Shown here piece by piece: positions 26,908 to 34,910 of a DNA stretch of 64,000 bases. The notes beneath the pieces are model-generated. The model was not told where the DNA came from, searched no databases, and saw only the letters and a list, made by a program, of their open reading frames with translations. Made by a program: the position numbers and the translations under genes. Source of the stretch: Clostridiales bacterium (GTDB taxonomy: Bacteria; Bacillota; Clostridia; Lachnospirales; Lachnospiraceae); assembly GCA_018365455.1 (NCBI GenBank), contig JAGZJZ010000006.1, forward strand, positions 62,001 through 126,000, written 5' to 3'. Each line of letters opens with the position of its first letter. Positions within the stretch are counted from its first letter, which is position 1.

Positions 26908-26924
26908 CATCCACCTCTTAACTT

Positions 26925-27020
26925 TCATATGCAAATACTACCGGTTACCTGACAGGAACAACATCGGCACATTCGTGCTCCTTCTATGTATATTTGATTT
27001 TGGTTTCTCTGAATATTCAT
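26925..27020 (-). CDS. Cys-rich leader peptide of the sulfate operon
   Basis: A 31-codon ORF with AAGGAG 7 nt before its ATG, containing the cluster MCRCCSC (Cys18, 20, 21, 23) and Cys30. The stop overlaps a yezD-frame ATG as ATGA. Placement between the promoter and the first sulfate gene, good ribosome site and clustered Cys codons match the logic of amino-acid leader peptides: ribosomes would stall when Cys-tRNA is scarce. Function is inferred. Confidence 0.7.
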   Translation of the reverse strand: MNIQRNQNQIYIEGARMCRCCSCQVTGSICI

Positions 27021-27065
27021 GTGAATTCTCCTTTCATATTTTTCTTATCCTATATATCCTATTAA

Positions 27066-27125
27066 CTATATCGAATAAGTATGATATATTATTAGCTATT
27101 ATATCCTGAATTTTACATTTGTCAA
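27066..27125 (-). promoter_or_regulatory. Promoter of the sulfate operon with downstream dyad
   Basis: TTGACA (27125-27120), 16-bp spacer, TATAAT (27103-27098) on the minus strand. Downstream, at the likely start site, TATATC-N10-GATATA forms a dyad that may be a repressor site (Rrf2/CymR-like control would fit, unproven). Confidence 0.75.
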
Positions 27126-27155
27126 GTGTTTTTTTTAATTTATGCATGTCCAAAG

Positions 27156-27224
27156 TACAAATAGGGTCCAGTCCCTCTGTGAGAGGGCTGACCGCCTATT
27201 CCGTTATAGCAGCACCTATTTGTA
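27156..27224. other. Three-stem structured element, strand unknown
   Basis: Outer stem TACAAATAGG/CCTATTTGTA (27156-27165 with 27215-27224, perfect 10 bp) encloses CAGTCCCTCT/AGAGGGCTG (27069+100 to 27190 region, 27169-27190, one bulged T) and a weak CTAT/ATAG stem. No poly-T follows on either strand, so it is not an ordinary terminator. I do not recognise a known riboswitch. Confidence 0.5.
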
Positions 27225-27252
27225 TTCTATCAGACACACATTCAACTTATTT

Positions 27253-27296
27253 TTATATAAATGCATATCATCTTATTGCTTTTAGCATTTATATAA
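27253..27296. repeat. 12-bp inverted repeat downstream of MATE gene
   Basis: TTATATAAATGC (27253-27264) and GCATTTATATAA (27285-27296). Could end the MATE transcript, though T-runs are poor. Confidence 0.45.
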
Positions 27297-27309
27297 TTTC
27301 TGTACCCTG

Positions 27310-28659
27310 TCACCCCATTTCCTTAACTTTTCTCAGATATTTCCCGCCTTTCACTCTATATACAAAGCAAACCGACCGGAAAAGCCAGTCTACAGCCATG
27401 GCTGCCCATACCCCAAAAAGCCCCATTTCAAAATACAATCCCAGCAGATAGCTGAACCCTACCCGGAAGATCCACATAGAACCAATGGATACCACCATTG
27501 TGTATGGGGCATCAAATGAAGCCCGCAGTACATTTGGAAGTGAAAATGCCACTGGCCAGAGAAGCGCCGCACAGACACTGTGAAATATGACAATCTGTTT
27601 TGCCATTCCAGAAGCTTCCGCTGATACCTGATACATCCCAACAATGGGACCAGCCATTAAAATGATGGCGGTATTCAGAAATGCCATAAACAGATAGGCA
27701 TACTTAATCAGCTTAACGGTGTAACGCCTGGCTTCGTCATAAGCCCCGGCTCCCACAGACTGCCCCACCACAGTAATCAGCGCTGTTCCCACTGCAGATG
27801 CCGGAATAACTGCACATCCGGCAACCACGCCCACAATAGCGTTGGCAGCAATTGCCGCCGTGCCAAACCCGGCAACCAGACTTTGTACCAGAATCTTCCC
27901 GATCTGGAAAATGCAGTTATCAAGTCCGGTAGGGATGCCAATCCGCAGAATATCTTTGATAATTCCCGGTTGAAATCCCAGGCGAAAACGTCTTTCATAA
28001 TGAATGTCTTTCTTCTGGTCATGAAGTATAACCAGCATAATCACAGCACCTGCAGCCCTTGACAATAACGTTGAAAATGCAACCCCAAATACCCCCATAT
28101 GAAATACAAAGATCAGAATTGCATTTCCGGTTACATTCATGATGTTCATTAAAATAGAGGTATACATTGCCGTTTTGGAATTTCCCATAGACCGCAGCAG
28201 CGCTGTACTTGCACTGTATATACCCAGAAAAGGGAACGACAAAGCCGTCAGATAAAAATAAACAACAGCATTCTCCATTACCTCATGTTCAACATTTCCA
28301 AAAATAGTTGTAAGAATAAACCGGTTCCCTGCCAGGGAAATCACCATAATCAAAATTGCCATCCCGGTAATGGAAAGCAGAAGCTGATCTGCCGTTTTAC
28401 AGGCTTTCTGCTTATTTTTCTCTCCCAGCCGGTGTGCAGCCACAACCGCACCTCCGGTTGACAGGCATACAAAAATATTAATCAGCAGGATATTAATGGA
28501 ATCTACCAGGGAAACTCCGGACACCGCTGCTTCTCCTACGCCGGACACCATAACGGTATCTGCCATTCCCACCGTGACTCCCAGAATCTGTTCCAGAATT
28601 AAAGGAATAATCAATGCTTTTAATTGTTTGTTAGAAAATATCTCTTTTTCATTTCCCAT
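27310..28659 (-). CDS. MATE family efflux transporter
   Basis: A 449-residue, 12-helix MATE antiporter (two pseudo-symmetric bundles, residues about 12-220 and 235-440) of the NorM/DinF-like clostridial group. Exports organic cations or drugs with Na+ or H+ by family analogy; substrate unknown. Unlike the fused MATE protein at 3-4.8 kb it has no ATPase domain. Stands alone between the sulfate operon promoter and the GH38 gene. Confidence 0.88.
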   Translation of the reverse strand: MGNEKEIFSNKQLKALIIPLILEQILGVTVGMADTVMVSGVGEAAVSGVSLVDSINILLINIFVCLSTGGAVVAAHRLGEKNKQKACKTADQLLLSITGMAILIMVISLAGNRFILTTIFGNVEHEVMENAVVYFYLTALSFPFLGIYSASTALLRSMGNSKTAMYTSILMNIMNVTGNAILIFVFHMGVFGVAFSTLLSRAAGAVIMLVILHDQKKDIHYERRFRLGFQPGIIKDILRIGIPTGLDNCIFQIGKILVQSLVAGFGTAAIAANAIVGVVAGCAVIPASAVGTALITVVGQSVGAGAYDEARRYTVKLIKYAYLFMAFLNTAIILMAGPIVGMYQVSAEASGMAKQIVIFHSVCAALLWPVAFSLPNVLRASFDAPYTMVVSIGSMWIFRVGFSYLLGLYFEMGLFGVWAAMAVDWLFRSVCFVYRVKGGKYLRKVKEMG

Positions 28660-28678
28660 TATTAATCACTATCTTTCC

Positions 28679-28702
28679 AGAGCGTGTTTGAAACATGCTC
28701 TA
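28679..28702. repeat. Family A mini-element
   Basis: AGAGCGTGTTTGAAACATGCTCT: a minimal hairpin with the family A end sequence, in the gap between GH38 stop and MATE start. Confidence 0.5.
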
Positions 28703-28719
28703 ACGAATCCTTTATACGT

Positions 28720-31185
28720 TCAGTTTCTTACTCCGTTTTCCTCTTCCAGCATGGTACACTCCCGGAATCCGTCTGCTTTTAATTTTATTGTTTTTATTTC
28801 AAATGGCTGAAATTGCAGAACTGCTTCCTTCCCGGCTGCCTTTACAACTGCTTCTGCCCTGGTTCCGGCAGTTTCAAACAACCGGATTATCTCATCACCG
28901 CTCTCCCCGTGAGTCTTTAAAACAGAACAGGACACACTGTCTGACAATACCTGAAGGATCCCTGCCCTTTTTGTCCAGCTCTTGCCACTGTGACAGCTGT
29001 CTCCTAAATATTTTACGGGCATCATCAGGAAATCTGCCTCCTGAAATAACCTCTGATTGGAAATCGGTTTGGTATGAGGAATCAGCTCCATCTGAAAATC
29101 GTAACTGCCCTGATTCATATAGCGGTATTGAAAGGATTCTTCCAGCGGTCCGCCCTTCCCTCTGGCAAATACTACACTTCTGGACAAAATAAGCCGATAT
29201 TCCCTGCCAGCCTGCCGGACACCGTAAGTACTGTTATTAAAGATCGCAATGCCGCTTCCATCCTGATTTTCCATATCCGCAAAACGGTGCTGGTAATATT
29301 CACTGTCATCTGGAGTGATTTTCTGCTCCACATAAAATGCCGTCTCCGATTTGACCTGCGGCTGTTCATCCAGTCCAGGAACGCAATAGCAGATCTGGCA
29401 ATGCCGCTCCAGATTCGTCAGTGAGACTGCCAGCTTCAGCCGGTCACTTCCTTTTTCCAGGATATAGTCGATTGCCATTTCCGACTTGTTATAGTATAAA
29501 AGACTTCTTACAATCAGCCGCATCGGCGTTGTTTCTATGAGACGGATCTTACCTGGAGAAAACCTCCCTCGTAGTTCTTCTGTTAAATGTGTTTCACCCC
29601 AGGCTCCTCTGTCATCGTAGAATACCTTTATGTCAATCTCTTTCCCAAGGAGCTCCAGATCTCCCAATATAATGGAATCCGGGCAGCCCGTTGTTTCGCT
29701 GATATGTACTTTTAGAATTCCATTGTCCATAACATTATCCTGATACTTCAGAGAATTTCTATCCGGCACCTGTTCCGGTCCTTCCATCACGGTCCGGTAC
29801 AGAGCATAGCCATATGCGGGCACATCTGCATCGAACAAAATTCCTTTTCTGGATTCCGGCGCACTTAACTGATAGCCGGTCTCGCAGTAAGATATCTCCC
29901 TTCCTTTCCAGTCCCGAAGCCGTAATTGTTTTTTCCCGGCTCTTGGCACATAGAGGTCCGCACAGAAAATTCCCTGATACCTGCATCCGGTAGGATTAAA
30001 CAAGATCAACGGAAAGCCCTCTCCTCTGGTGTCTAATTGATTTGCCATTGCCTGAATGGCATTTCGAACCATTTTTCTGGCTGCTGCCACGGCACCCTTT
30101 AATTCTTCACAGGATTCATTTCTTGCCGACTGGATGCTTGTTCCAGCCAGTACGTCATGAAATTGGTTAAACAGCACTTCTTTCCAGGCAGCATCCAGCA
30201 GATTTTCGTCAGCCTCTTTTCTGACTCCGGTAAATGAAACCGCCATAGCATACATGGATTCTGCCTCCTGCAATGCCCACTCCGCCTTACGGTTTAACTG
30301 CTTCAGTTCACAATCCGAACTGTAACATCCCTGAAAAATACGCCCCAGCTCTCCTTCAAAAGTGTTTAACTTATCCGCATCCACCTGTGCAAAAAATTCA
30401 TCAATCGTGGAAAAATCCAGTTCTAAGTCTGTCCGTTCTTCTTTCAGTTCATAGACAGAGCGGATATTTTCAATCGTGGGTCCGCCTCCATGGTTGCCTA
30501 CCCCATAGAAAACTGCCATCCGTTCCACATCATGTTCTTCCATTGCAGCAAGGCTTTCTGATAAATTAAATTCAATCGCTGGTCTTGTCCATGCCATGTA
30601 TTCCCCACCGGTCCGTTCCGCCACCACACTGCTTCCATCCGGCGCTTTCCACAGAAATACCGGCGGTGTGCGAAGCTTTTCTTTATCCGGTCTTGAAGTC
30701 ACGTAATTCTCTATCCCGCAGCCCTTTAACACAGCCGGAAGATTTGCACCATGCCCAAAACTATCCACGTTATATGCAGTTTTCACATCTACTCCAAAGT
30801 TCTCCTTTACAAACCGCTTGCTGTATAAAAAGTGCCTGATTAAACTTTCTCCGGAGGGCAGGTTGCAATCCGGTTCCACCCACATACCACCTGCAATATT
30901 CCACCTTCCTTCTTCTACTCTTTTTTGTATTCTCTGAAATTGATCGGGACAATTTTCCTTCATCCATTCCAGATAAGAAATGCTGCTGTGGGTAAATTTA
31001 AAGTCATCAAATTCATCCATACGGTCTAATGCCGACATAAAAGATGACTTCACTTCCTGCATTCCCTCATACCGGTTCCAAAGCCAGACCGGATCTATAT
31101 GGGTATTCCCGATCATGTGTATTTTTTTCCTGGAATGCTGCTTTGGCGTTTCCTGTTTATTCCGCTCCACTTTTTTCTTGTCCAT
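28720..31185 (-). CDS. GH38 alpha-mannosidase (first of three)
   Basis: A 821-residue cytoplasmic GH38 enzyme. Zinc site GNTHIDPVWLWN near residue 25, nucleophile Asp in YNVDSFGHGANLP (about 139), second metal motif LFNQFHDVLAGTSI (about 330). The C-terminal half is the usual beta domain. This size class includes MngB-like enzymes acting on small mannosyl compounds as well as glycan mannosidases. Frame is open from 31197; ATG 31185 has GGAG 6 nt upstream. Downstream part of the glycoside locus but separated from it by repeats and an MBL gene. Confidence 0.93.
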   Translation of the reverse strand: MDKKKVERNKQETPKQHSRKKIHMIGNTHIDPVWLWNRYEGMQEVKSSFMSALDRMDEFDDFKFTHSSISYLEWMKENCPDQFQRIQKRVEEGRWNIAGGMWVEPDCNLPSGESLIRHFLYSKRFVKENFGVDVKTAYNVDSFGHGANLPAVLKGCGIENYVTSRPDKEKLRTPPVFLWKAPDGSSVVAERTGGEYMAWTRPAIEFNLSESLAAMEEHDVERMAVFYGVGNHGGGPTIENIRSVYELKEERTDLELDFSTIDEFFAQVDADKLNTFEGELGRIFQGCYSSDCELKQLNRKAEWALQEAESMYAMAVSFTGVRKEADENLLDAAWKEVLFNQFHDVLAGTSIQSARNESCEELKGAVAAARKMVRNAIQAMANQLDTRGEGFPLILFNPTGCRYQGIFCADLYVPRAGKKQLRLRDWKGREISYCETGYQLSAPESRKGILFDADVPAYGYALYRTVMEGPEQVPDRNSLKYQDNVMDNGILKVHISETTGCPDSIILGDLELLGKEIDIKVFYDDRGAWGETHLTEELRGRFSPGKIRLIETTPMRLIVRSLLYYNKSEMAIDYILEKGSDRLKLAVSLTNLERHCQICYCVPGLDEQPQVKSETAFYVEQKITPDDSEYYQHRFADMENQDGSGIAIFNNSTYGVRQAGREYRLILSRSVVFARGKGGPLEESFQYRYMNQGSYDFQMELIPHTKPISNQRLFQEADFLMMPVKYLGDSCHSGKSWTKRAGILQVLSDSVSCSVLKTHGESGDEIIRLFETAGTRAEAVVKAAGKEAVLQFQPFEIKTIKLKADGFRECTMLEEENGVRN

Positions 31186-31200
31186 AATTTTCTCCATTCC

Positions 31201-31218
31201 GCCGCATATGGCTGCGGC
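31201..31218. other. Small hairpin before GH38 start
   Basis: GCCGCA/TGCGGC with a 6-nt loop, 16 nt before the chosen start; may affect translation. Confidence 0.35.
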
Positions 31219-31236
31219 AAATCTATAGAACCTGTT

Positions 31237-31400
31237 TAGAGCGTGTTTGAAAAATGCTTTCTGACAGCTGTGCGTTCCAGTTTGTGGGAGATTTGTCCCG
31301 AATGAAGGGCGACAAGCGTACTATGTAACCTGAATTCGGGGCAAATTTACCGCAAAGTGGGGCGTGCAGATGGCAGGCATGATTTTACAAACACGCTCTA
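31237..31400. mobile_element. Family A MITE-like element
   Basis: 164 bp bounded by perfect 13-bp inverted ends TAGAGCGTGTTTG and CAAACACGCTCTA, with no coding capacity. Partial or minimal relatives lie at 12571, 13569, 17786, 28679, 34852 and an end fragment at 44686. Confidence 0.7.
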
Positions 31401-31563
31401 GTACTCCATCCAGCCAGAAACTCTACTGACAGTGCTGATTATTTTGTCAGTCTGCAAGGCGGAGGATGGAAGCGGAGTGGTTCCTCCGCTGACTGACGAC
31501 AACGCGGCAGATGGCAAAATAGGCAGTGCTGTTAGTAGGGTTTCTAGCCGGATGGAGTACTAG
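31398..31563. mobile_element. Family B MITE-like long hairpin
   Basis: Inverted ends CTAGTACTCCATCC (31398-31411) and GGATGGAGTACTAG (31550-31563), continued inward by GAAACYCTAC-like arms, giving an imperfect hairpin of about 165 nt. Directly abuts family A and supplies the stop codon (TAG) of the MBL gene. Confidence 0.7.
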
Positions 31564-32282
31564 TATCGAAAATCTTCCTTCATAACCTTAAACCATGGAT
31601 TATAATACACACCAAACTGCCGCTTGGCATCCATTATTCTTCTGTCCGCATCGGCAATGACATTTGCCCCCACATGTCCGAAACTAAAGCCGTCAAAATG
31701 CATGGCTGTCAGCTTGTCCAGACTCTCCATCCACTGCTTTGCATCAGACCCAATCTGCTCACTAAAGCCACCCCAAATGGTATCCCCTGCAACTAAAAAT
31801 TGATAGCCGTCACAATCCAGGGCAAAACAAACGCTTCCTCTGGTATGCCCTGGCGTATGTATCACAGACATTGATATCCGGTTGCCAAATTTAATCTGCT
31901 CACCATCCTTTAGATATCCAAACACATTACAAGCCGGAAATGGATTTCCGTAGAGTAATTCACCTGTGGTCCGCACAGGGTCACCTGATTCCACCTGCCA
32001 GGCATCTTCTTCATGGATCATCAGACAGCAGCTATATTTTTGCCGGAATAATGCAGCCGCTCCAACATGGTCATAATGTCCGTGAGTACCATAGATACAC
32101 CGGATTTCTTCCGGTGCAAATCCCAGTGATCTGATATTTTCAACAATCTGGGTAAATCCATTTGGAGTGCCGCAGTCCAGCAGATAAAGACCCGTTTCTC
32201 CTTCAATCAGATATGCTGCGGCATCAAAGGGATGGGACAGGGATACACCTGCCACCATATAAAGATGATTCATTAGTTTCAT
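31560..32282 (-). CDS. MBL-fold metallo-hydrolase
   Basis: A 240-residue glyoxalase-II-like protein: metal motif THGHYDHVG near residue 66-74, second His in HTPGHTRGS (about 140), AGDTIWGG (Asp about 168), FGHVGA near 203. All ligands for a two-metal site are present. Hydrolyses a thioester, ester or lactone by family; here a lactone from sugar oxidation would fit the setting, but that is a guess. The stop codon lies in the family B repeat end. Confidence 0.85.
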   Translation of the reverse strand: MKLMNHLYMVAGVSLSHPFDAAAYLIEGETGLYLLDCGTPNGFTQIVENIRSLGFAPEEIRCIYGTHGHYDHVGAAALFRQKYSCCLMIHEEDAWQVESGDPVRTTGELLYGNPFPACNVFGYLKDGEQIKFGNRISMSVIHTPGHTRGSVCFALDCDGYQFLVAGDTIWGGFSEQIGSDAKQWMESLDKLTAMHFDGFSFGHVGANVIADADRRIMDAKRQFGVYYNPWFKVMKEDFRY

Positions 32283-32520
32283 TGGTTCGTCTCCTTATAT
32301 AAAATATTTAAACTTAATATAATAATTTTTGTTCTGCCTTTTTTAGATTCAAATTATTATCATATTGGTTTCATATTATTATCATTTTATCCTTAATTTT
32401 ATAATTTATCAAGCTAATTTTTCTATTTTTATCATTTTATTTCATTTTTATATCAATTTATTATCACTCATCGATGCTCTGTCTTTCTCTTCATCTTTTA
32501 TTGTGAAATTATAATTCCTG
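32283..32520. other. AT-rich gap with TTATCATTTTAT-like repeats
   Basis: No gene seen between the MBL start and the next terminator. The segment has many TTATCAT, TTTCAT and ATCATTTTAT stretches and resembles the region between the binding-protein and DeoR genes at 56.8-57.1 kb. Possible operator zone. Confidence 0.4.
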
Positions 32521-32523
32521 GCA

Positions 32524-32572
32524 TAAAAAAAGAAAGCATATTATATATTTCTCAATAAAATATGCTTTCTCT
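32524..32572 (-). terminator. Terminator of the main glycoside operon
   Basis: AGAAAGCATATT pairs with AATATGCTTTCT and is followed by seven T on the minus strand. Ends the operon that finishes with the GH13_18 gene. Confidence 0.8.
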
Positions 32573-32672
32573 TATTACTACAGGTATTCGTTTTCATTCA
32601 TTCCATTCTTGCTAAATAAAGTCTTAAATTATTGTATATATGTAGCCTGACATTATGCGTGAAGGGCGATCC

Positions 32673-34106
32673 TTACCTGCTCACATAATCATAAGTACTG
32701 TCATCACAGCAAATACTGAATTTCATTGTCTTCAGATCAGCATCCAGTACCGCTTTGCATCCATTACTTTCCCTTATAATCTTCAATCTGGAATCTTCCG
32801 TATCTTCTATCCGAAATGCATCGTCAAATGCCTTGTATTCATTTCGGATCCGCATAAGCCTGCACAGTTCTTTTACAACCGGCTTTTGCGCATCCCGCTC
32901 TACTTCTGAAACTGTATAGTTATGTCTGCTGATATTTCTTGGGAAATCCGTTTTTTTCATCAGCTCATAATCATTTGCTCCCGCCAGCAGTCCCATATAA
33001 TAGACCTGTGGGATGCCGGGCGCAAAGAACTGAATCGCCCTCGCCAGCAGATAAGCATCATCTTTACAATCCAGTGCAGAATAATAAGTGCAGTTAATCT
33101 GGTATACAACAGGTTTCTCATTTGCTTTTGCAGAGAAATCCATCTTAAAATTTGCCCCGTACATTTCTGTCGTTTTGATAACATGTTCCAGCTCTTCGCT
33201 TGTCAATAAGTCCTCTACATCCACTGTCCCAATTCCATCGTGAGTGTCCAGCGTAGTATACTGGTTACGGGGACAGATATCAAACCAGTGTTTTAGCCGC
33301 TTTGCGCTGCCCGTATATAGGGTATGGAGCACCAGAACCGGCAGGGCAAAATCATACACTGCATAGCCTTTATCTGCGATTTTCATCTGCACTTTATAAT
33401 GGTCATGAATTTCAGGGAGCATGGGAATCTGCTTTTCATCCAGAATCCTTTGCACCCGCTCCATATGTTCCCACATCTCAGGTTCAATAAAAAAACAGGA
33501 AGTTTTATATTTCTTCGTGGCAAATGCAAATGCATCCAGGCGGATTAAAGAACCGCCGTTATTCATGAGGAACCGAAGAGACCGCTCTACAAATTCCCAG
33601 GTAACCGATGATTCCATATTTAAATCCATTTGTTCTTCGCTGAAGGTACACCAGATGTTTTCATGGGTACCGTCAAGAAAAGTGATATCCTCACAGGGCG
33701 CATGATTTTTTCTTTTATTCAGCATTGCAACATCTTCGGGCGAAGGTTCGCCTTCTGGCCAAAATTCTTTGAAACGGATAAACATATCTCTGAATTCAGA
33801 CTTCTCATGTTTTTCTATAAAATCCTGAAACTGGGTGGATTGTCTGGATAAATGGTTAATCATAAAATCAAACATTAACTCATAATTTTCTGACAATGCA
33901 TGAATATCATCCCAATCGCCAAATGCCGGTTCCACCTCCTCATAGGTAACAGGGGCAAATCCTCTGTCTCCGGTGGAAGGAAAAAACGGAAGTATATGAA
34001 CTGCGCCTATTTCTCTGGAAAAATATCTGTCCAGCAATTCTTTTAACTCTTTTAAATTCTTACCAAAGCTGTCTGCATAGGTAATCAGCATTATTTTATT
34101 ATTCAT
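32673..34106 (-). CDS. GH13_18 sugar phosphorylase (sucrose phosphorylase clade)
   Basis: A 477-residue GH13 protein. Nucleophile D191 in LIRLDAFAFATKK, acid/base E232 in LPEIHDHY and LDTHDGIG line up with sucrose phosphorylase (D192, E232). The clade also contains sucrose-6-phosphate, glucosylglycerol and glucosylglycerate phosphorylases, so the acceptor is open. It releases glucose 1-phosphate from an alpha-glucoside. The open frame extends to 34202 through leader repeat D; ATG 34106 gives the family N-terminus. Last gene of the long operon. Confidence 0.9.
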   Translation of the reverse strand: MNNKIMLITYADSFGKNLKELKELLDRYFSREIGAVHILPFFPSTGDRGFAPVTYEEVEPAFGDWDDIHALSENYELMFDFMINHLSRQSTQFQDFIEKHEKSEFRDMFIRFKEFWPEGEPSPEDVAMLNKRKNHAPCEDITFLDGTHENIWCTFSEEQMDLNMESSVTWEFVERSLRFLMNNGGSLIRLDAFAFATKKYKTSCFFIEPEMWEHMERVQRILDEKQIPMLPEIHDHYKVQMKIADKGYAVYDFALPVLVLHTLYTGSAKRLKHWFDICPRNQYTTLDTHDGIGTVDVEDLLTSEELEHVIKTTEMYGANFKMDFSAKANEKPVVYQINCTYYSALDCKDDAYLLARAIQFFAPGIPQVYYMGLLAGANDYELMKKTDFPRNISRHNYTVSEVERDAQKPVVKELCRLMRIRNEYKAFDDAFRIEDTEDSRLKIIRESNGCKAVLDADLKTMKFSICCDDSTYDYVSR

Positions 34107-34107
34107 T

Positions 34108-34197
34108 TTTATACCCATTGCATATAGCAGACAAACTGCTATACTGCCACGTAATCTGCAGACGGACTGCAAGTGGCTTCCTTTCTTCATTCTTCCA
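34108..34197. repeat. Leader repeat family E, copy at GH13_18
   Basis: Hairpin ATAGCAG/CTGCTAT (34124-34130 with 34136-34142). Compared with ATTGCAG/CTGCAAT at cysD, one pair is swapped T-A to A-T, a compensatory change. TACTGCCAC and GTGGCTTCCTTTCT are shared. Confidence 0.65.
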
Positions 34198-34240
34198 ATC
34201 ACAAATCGGAACGTAGATCCCTAAGAGTCCTGGGCGTTTT

Positions 34241-34831
34241 TTATCCGGGAATGACCTGGGATTCCCCCAGAATTTTAGACATGATGATAGTCTTTGCTAT
34301 GCTTTCCAAAACTTCCATTTTATTATAAGCATCTGTCAGGTCTGTCCCATACGTTAAAGCTCCATGGTTTTTAAGCAGAATCGCATTAGATACAGGCACA
34401 TGGGGCCTGATCGCCTCCGCCAAAGCCTGCGTACCGGGGGGTGCATATTCCGCCAGTGCAATGTCCGGCAGCATCATTGTGGTTTCAATCAGATAATTAT
34501 CCGGTATATTTCTTCCCGCAAGGGCAAATGCAGTTGCGAATACCGGGTGTGTATGGACCACTGCTTTTACATCCGGTCTCATCTGATAGATTAATTGATG
34601 CATCGGATATTCTTTTGATGCACGTCCATTTCCCTCCACCGTGTTTCCGAACAGATCCAGTACTATTATATCTTCCGGAAGTAATAAGCCTTTATTCATT
34701 CCGGACGGTGTGAGCAATATATGGTCTTTGGATACCTTACTGCTGATATTACCATCACAGGCAGTTACTAAGTTACGCTGATAGAGCATATGGCAGATAC
34801 CTGCCAATGCTTCTTTTTCTTCTGAATACAC
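34241..34831 (-). CDS. Class II aldolase/adducin family protein (fuculose-phosphate aldolase-like)
   Basis: A 196-residue zinc aldolase. Metal ligands: Glu in SKEYPMH (about 74), VHTHP (about 93-95), KNHGAL (about 155). Cleaves a ketose- or tetronate-type phosphate to a C2/C3 fragment. Relatives include L-fuculose-1-phosphate aldolase and the OtnC decarboxylase that works with DUF1537 kinases; the latter is notable because a DUF1537 kinase is in this operon. Substrate unproven. Confidence 0.88.
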   Translation of the reverse strand: MYSEEKEALAGICHMLYQRNLVTACDGNISSKVSKDHILLTPSGMNKGLLLPEDIIVLDLFGNTVEGNGRASKEYPMHQLIYQMRPDVKAVVHTHPVFATAFALAGRNIPDNYLIETTMMLPDIALAEYAPPGTQALAEAIRPHVPVSNAILLKNHGALTYGTDLTDAYNKMEVLESIAKTIIMSKILGESQVIPG

Positions 34832-34851
34832 AAAATTCCTCCTCTGCGTCC

Positions 34852-34910
34852 AGAGCGCGTTTGACCATTCATTCCCGCCAACTGTCAGAATGTAATTTTA
34901 AACACACTCT
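34852..34910. repeat. Family A short element
   Basis: AGAGCGCGTTTGA and TAAACACACTCT form degenerate inverted ends about 59 bp apart, directly after the Sip1-like gene stop. Confidence 0.5.

Noticed and set aside
27156..27224. Known riboswitch (SAM, T-box, guanidine, fluoride)
   Set aside because: None of the conserved cores that I can recall is present.
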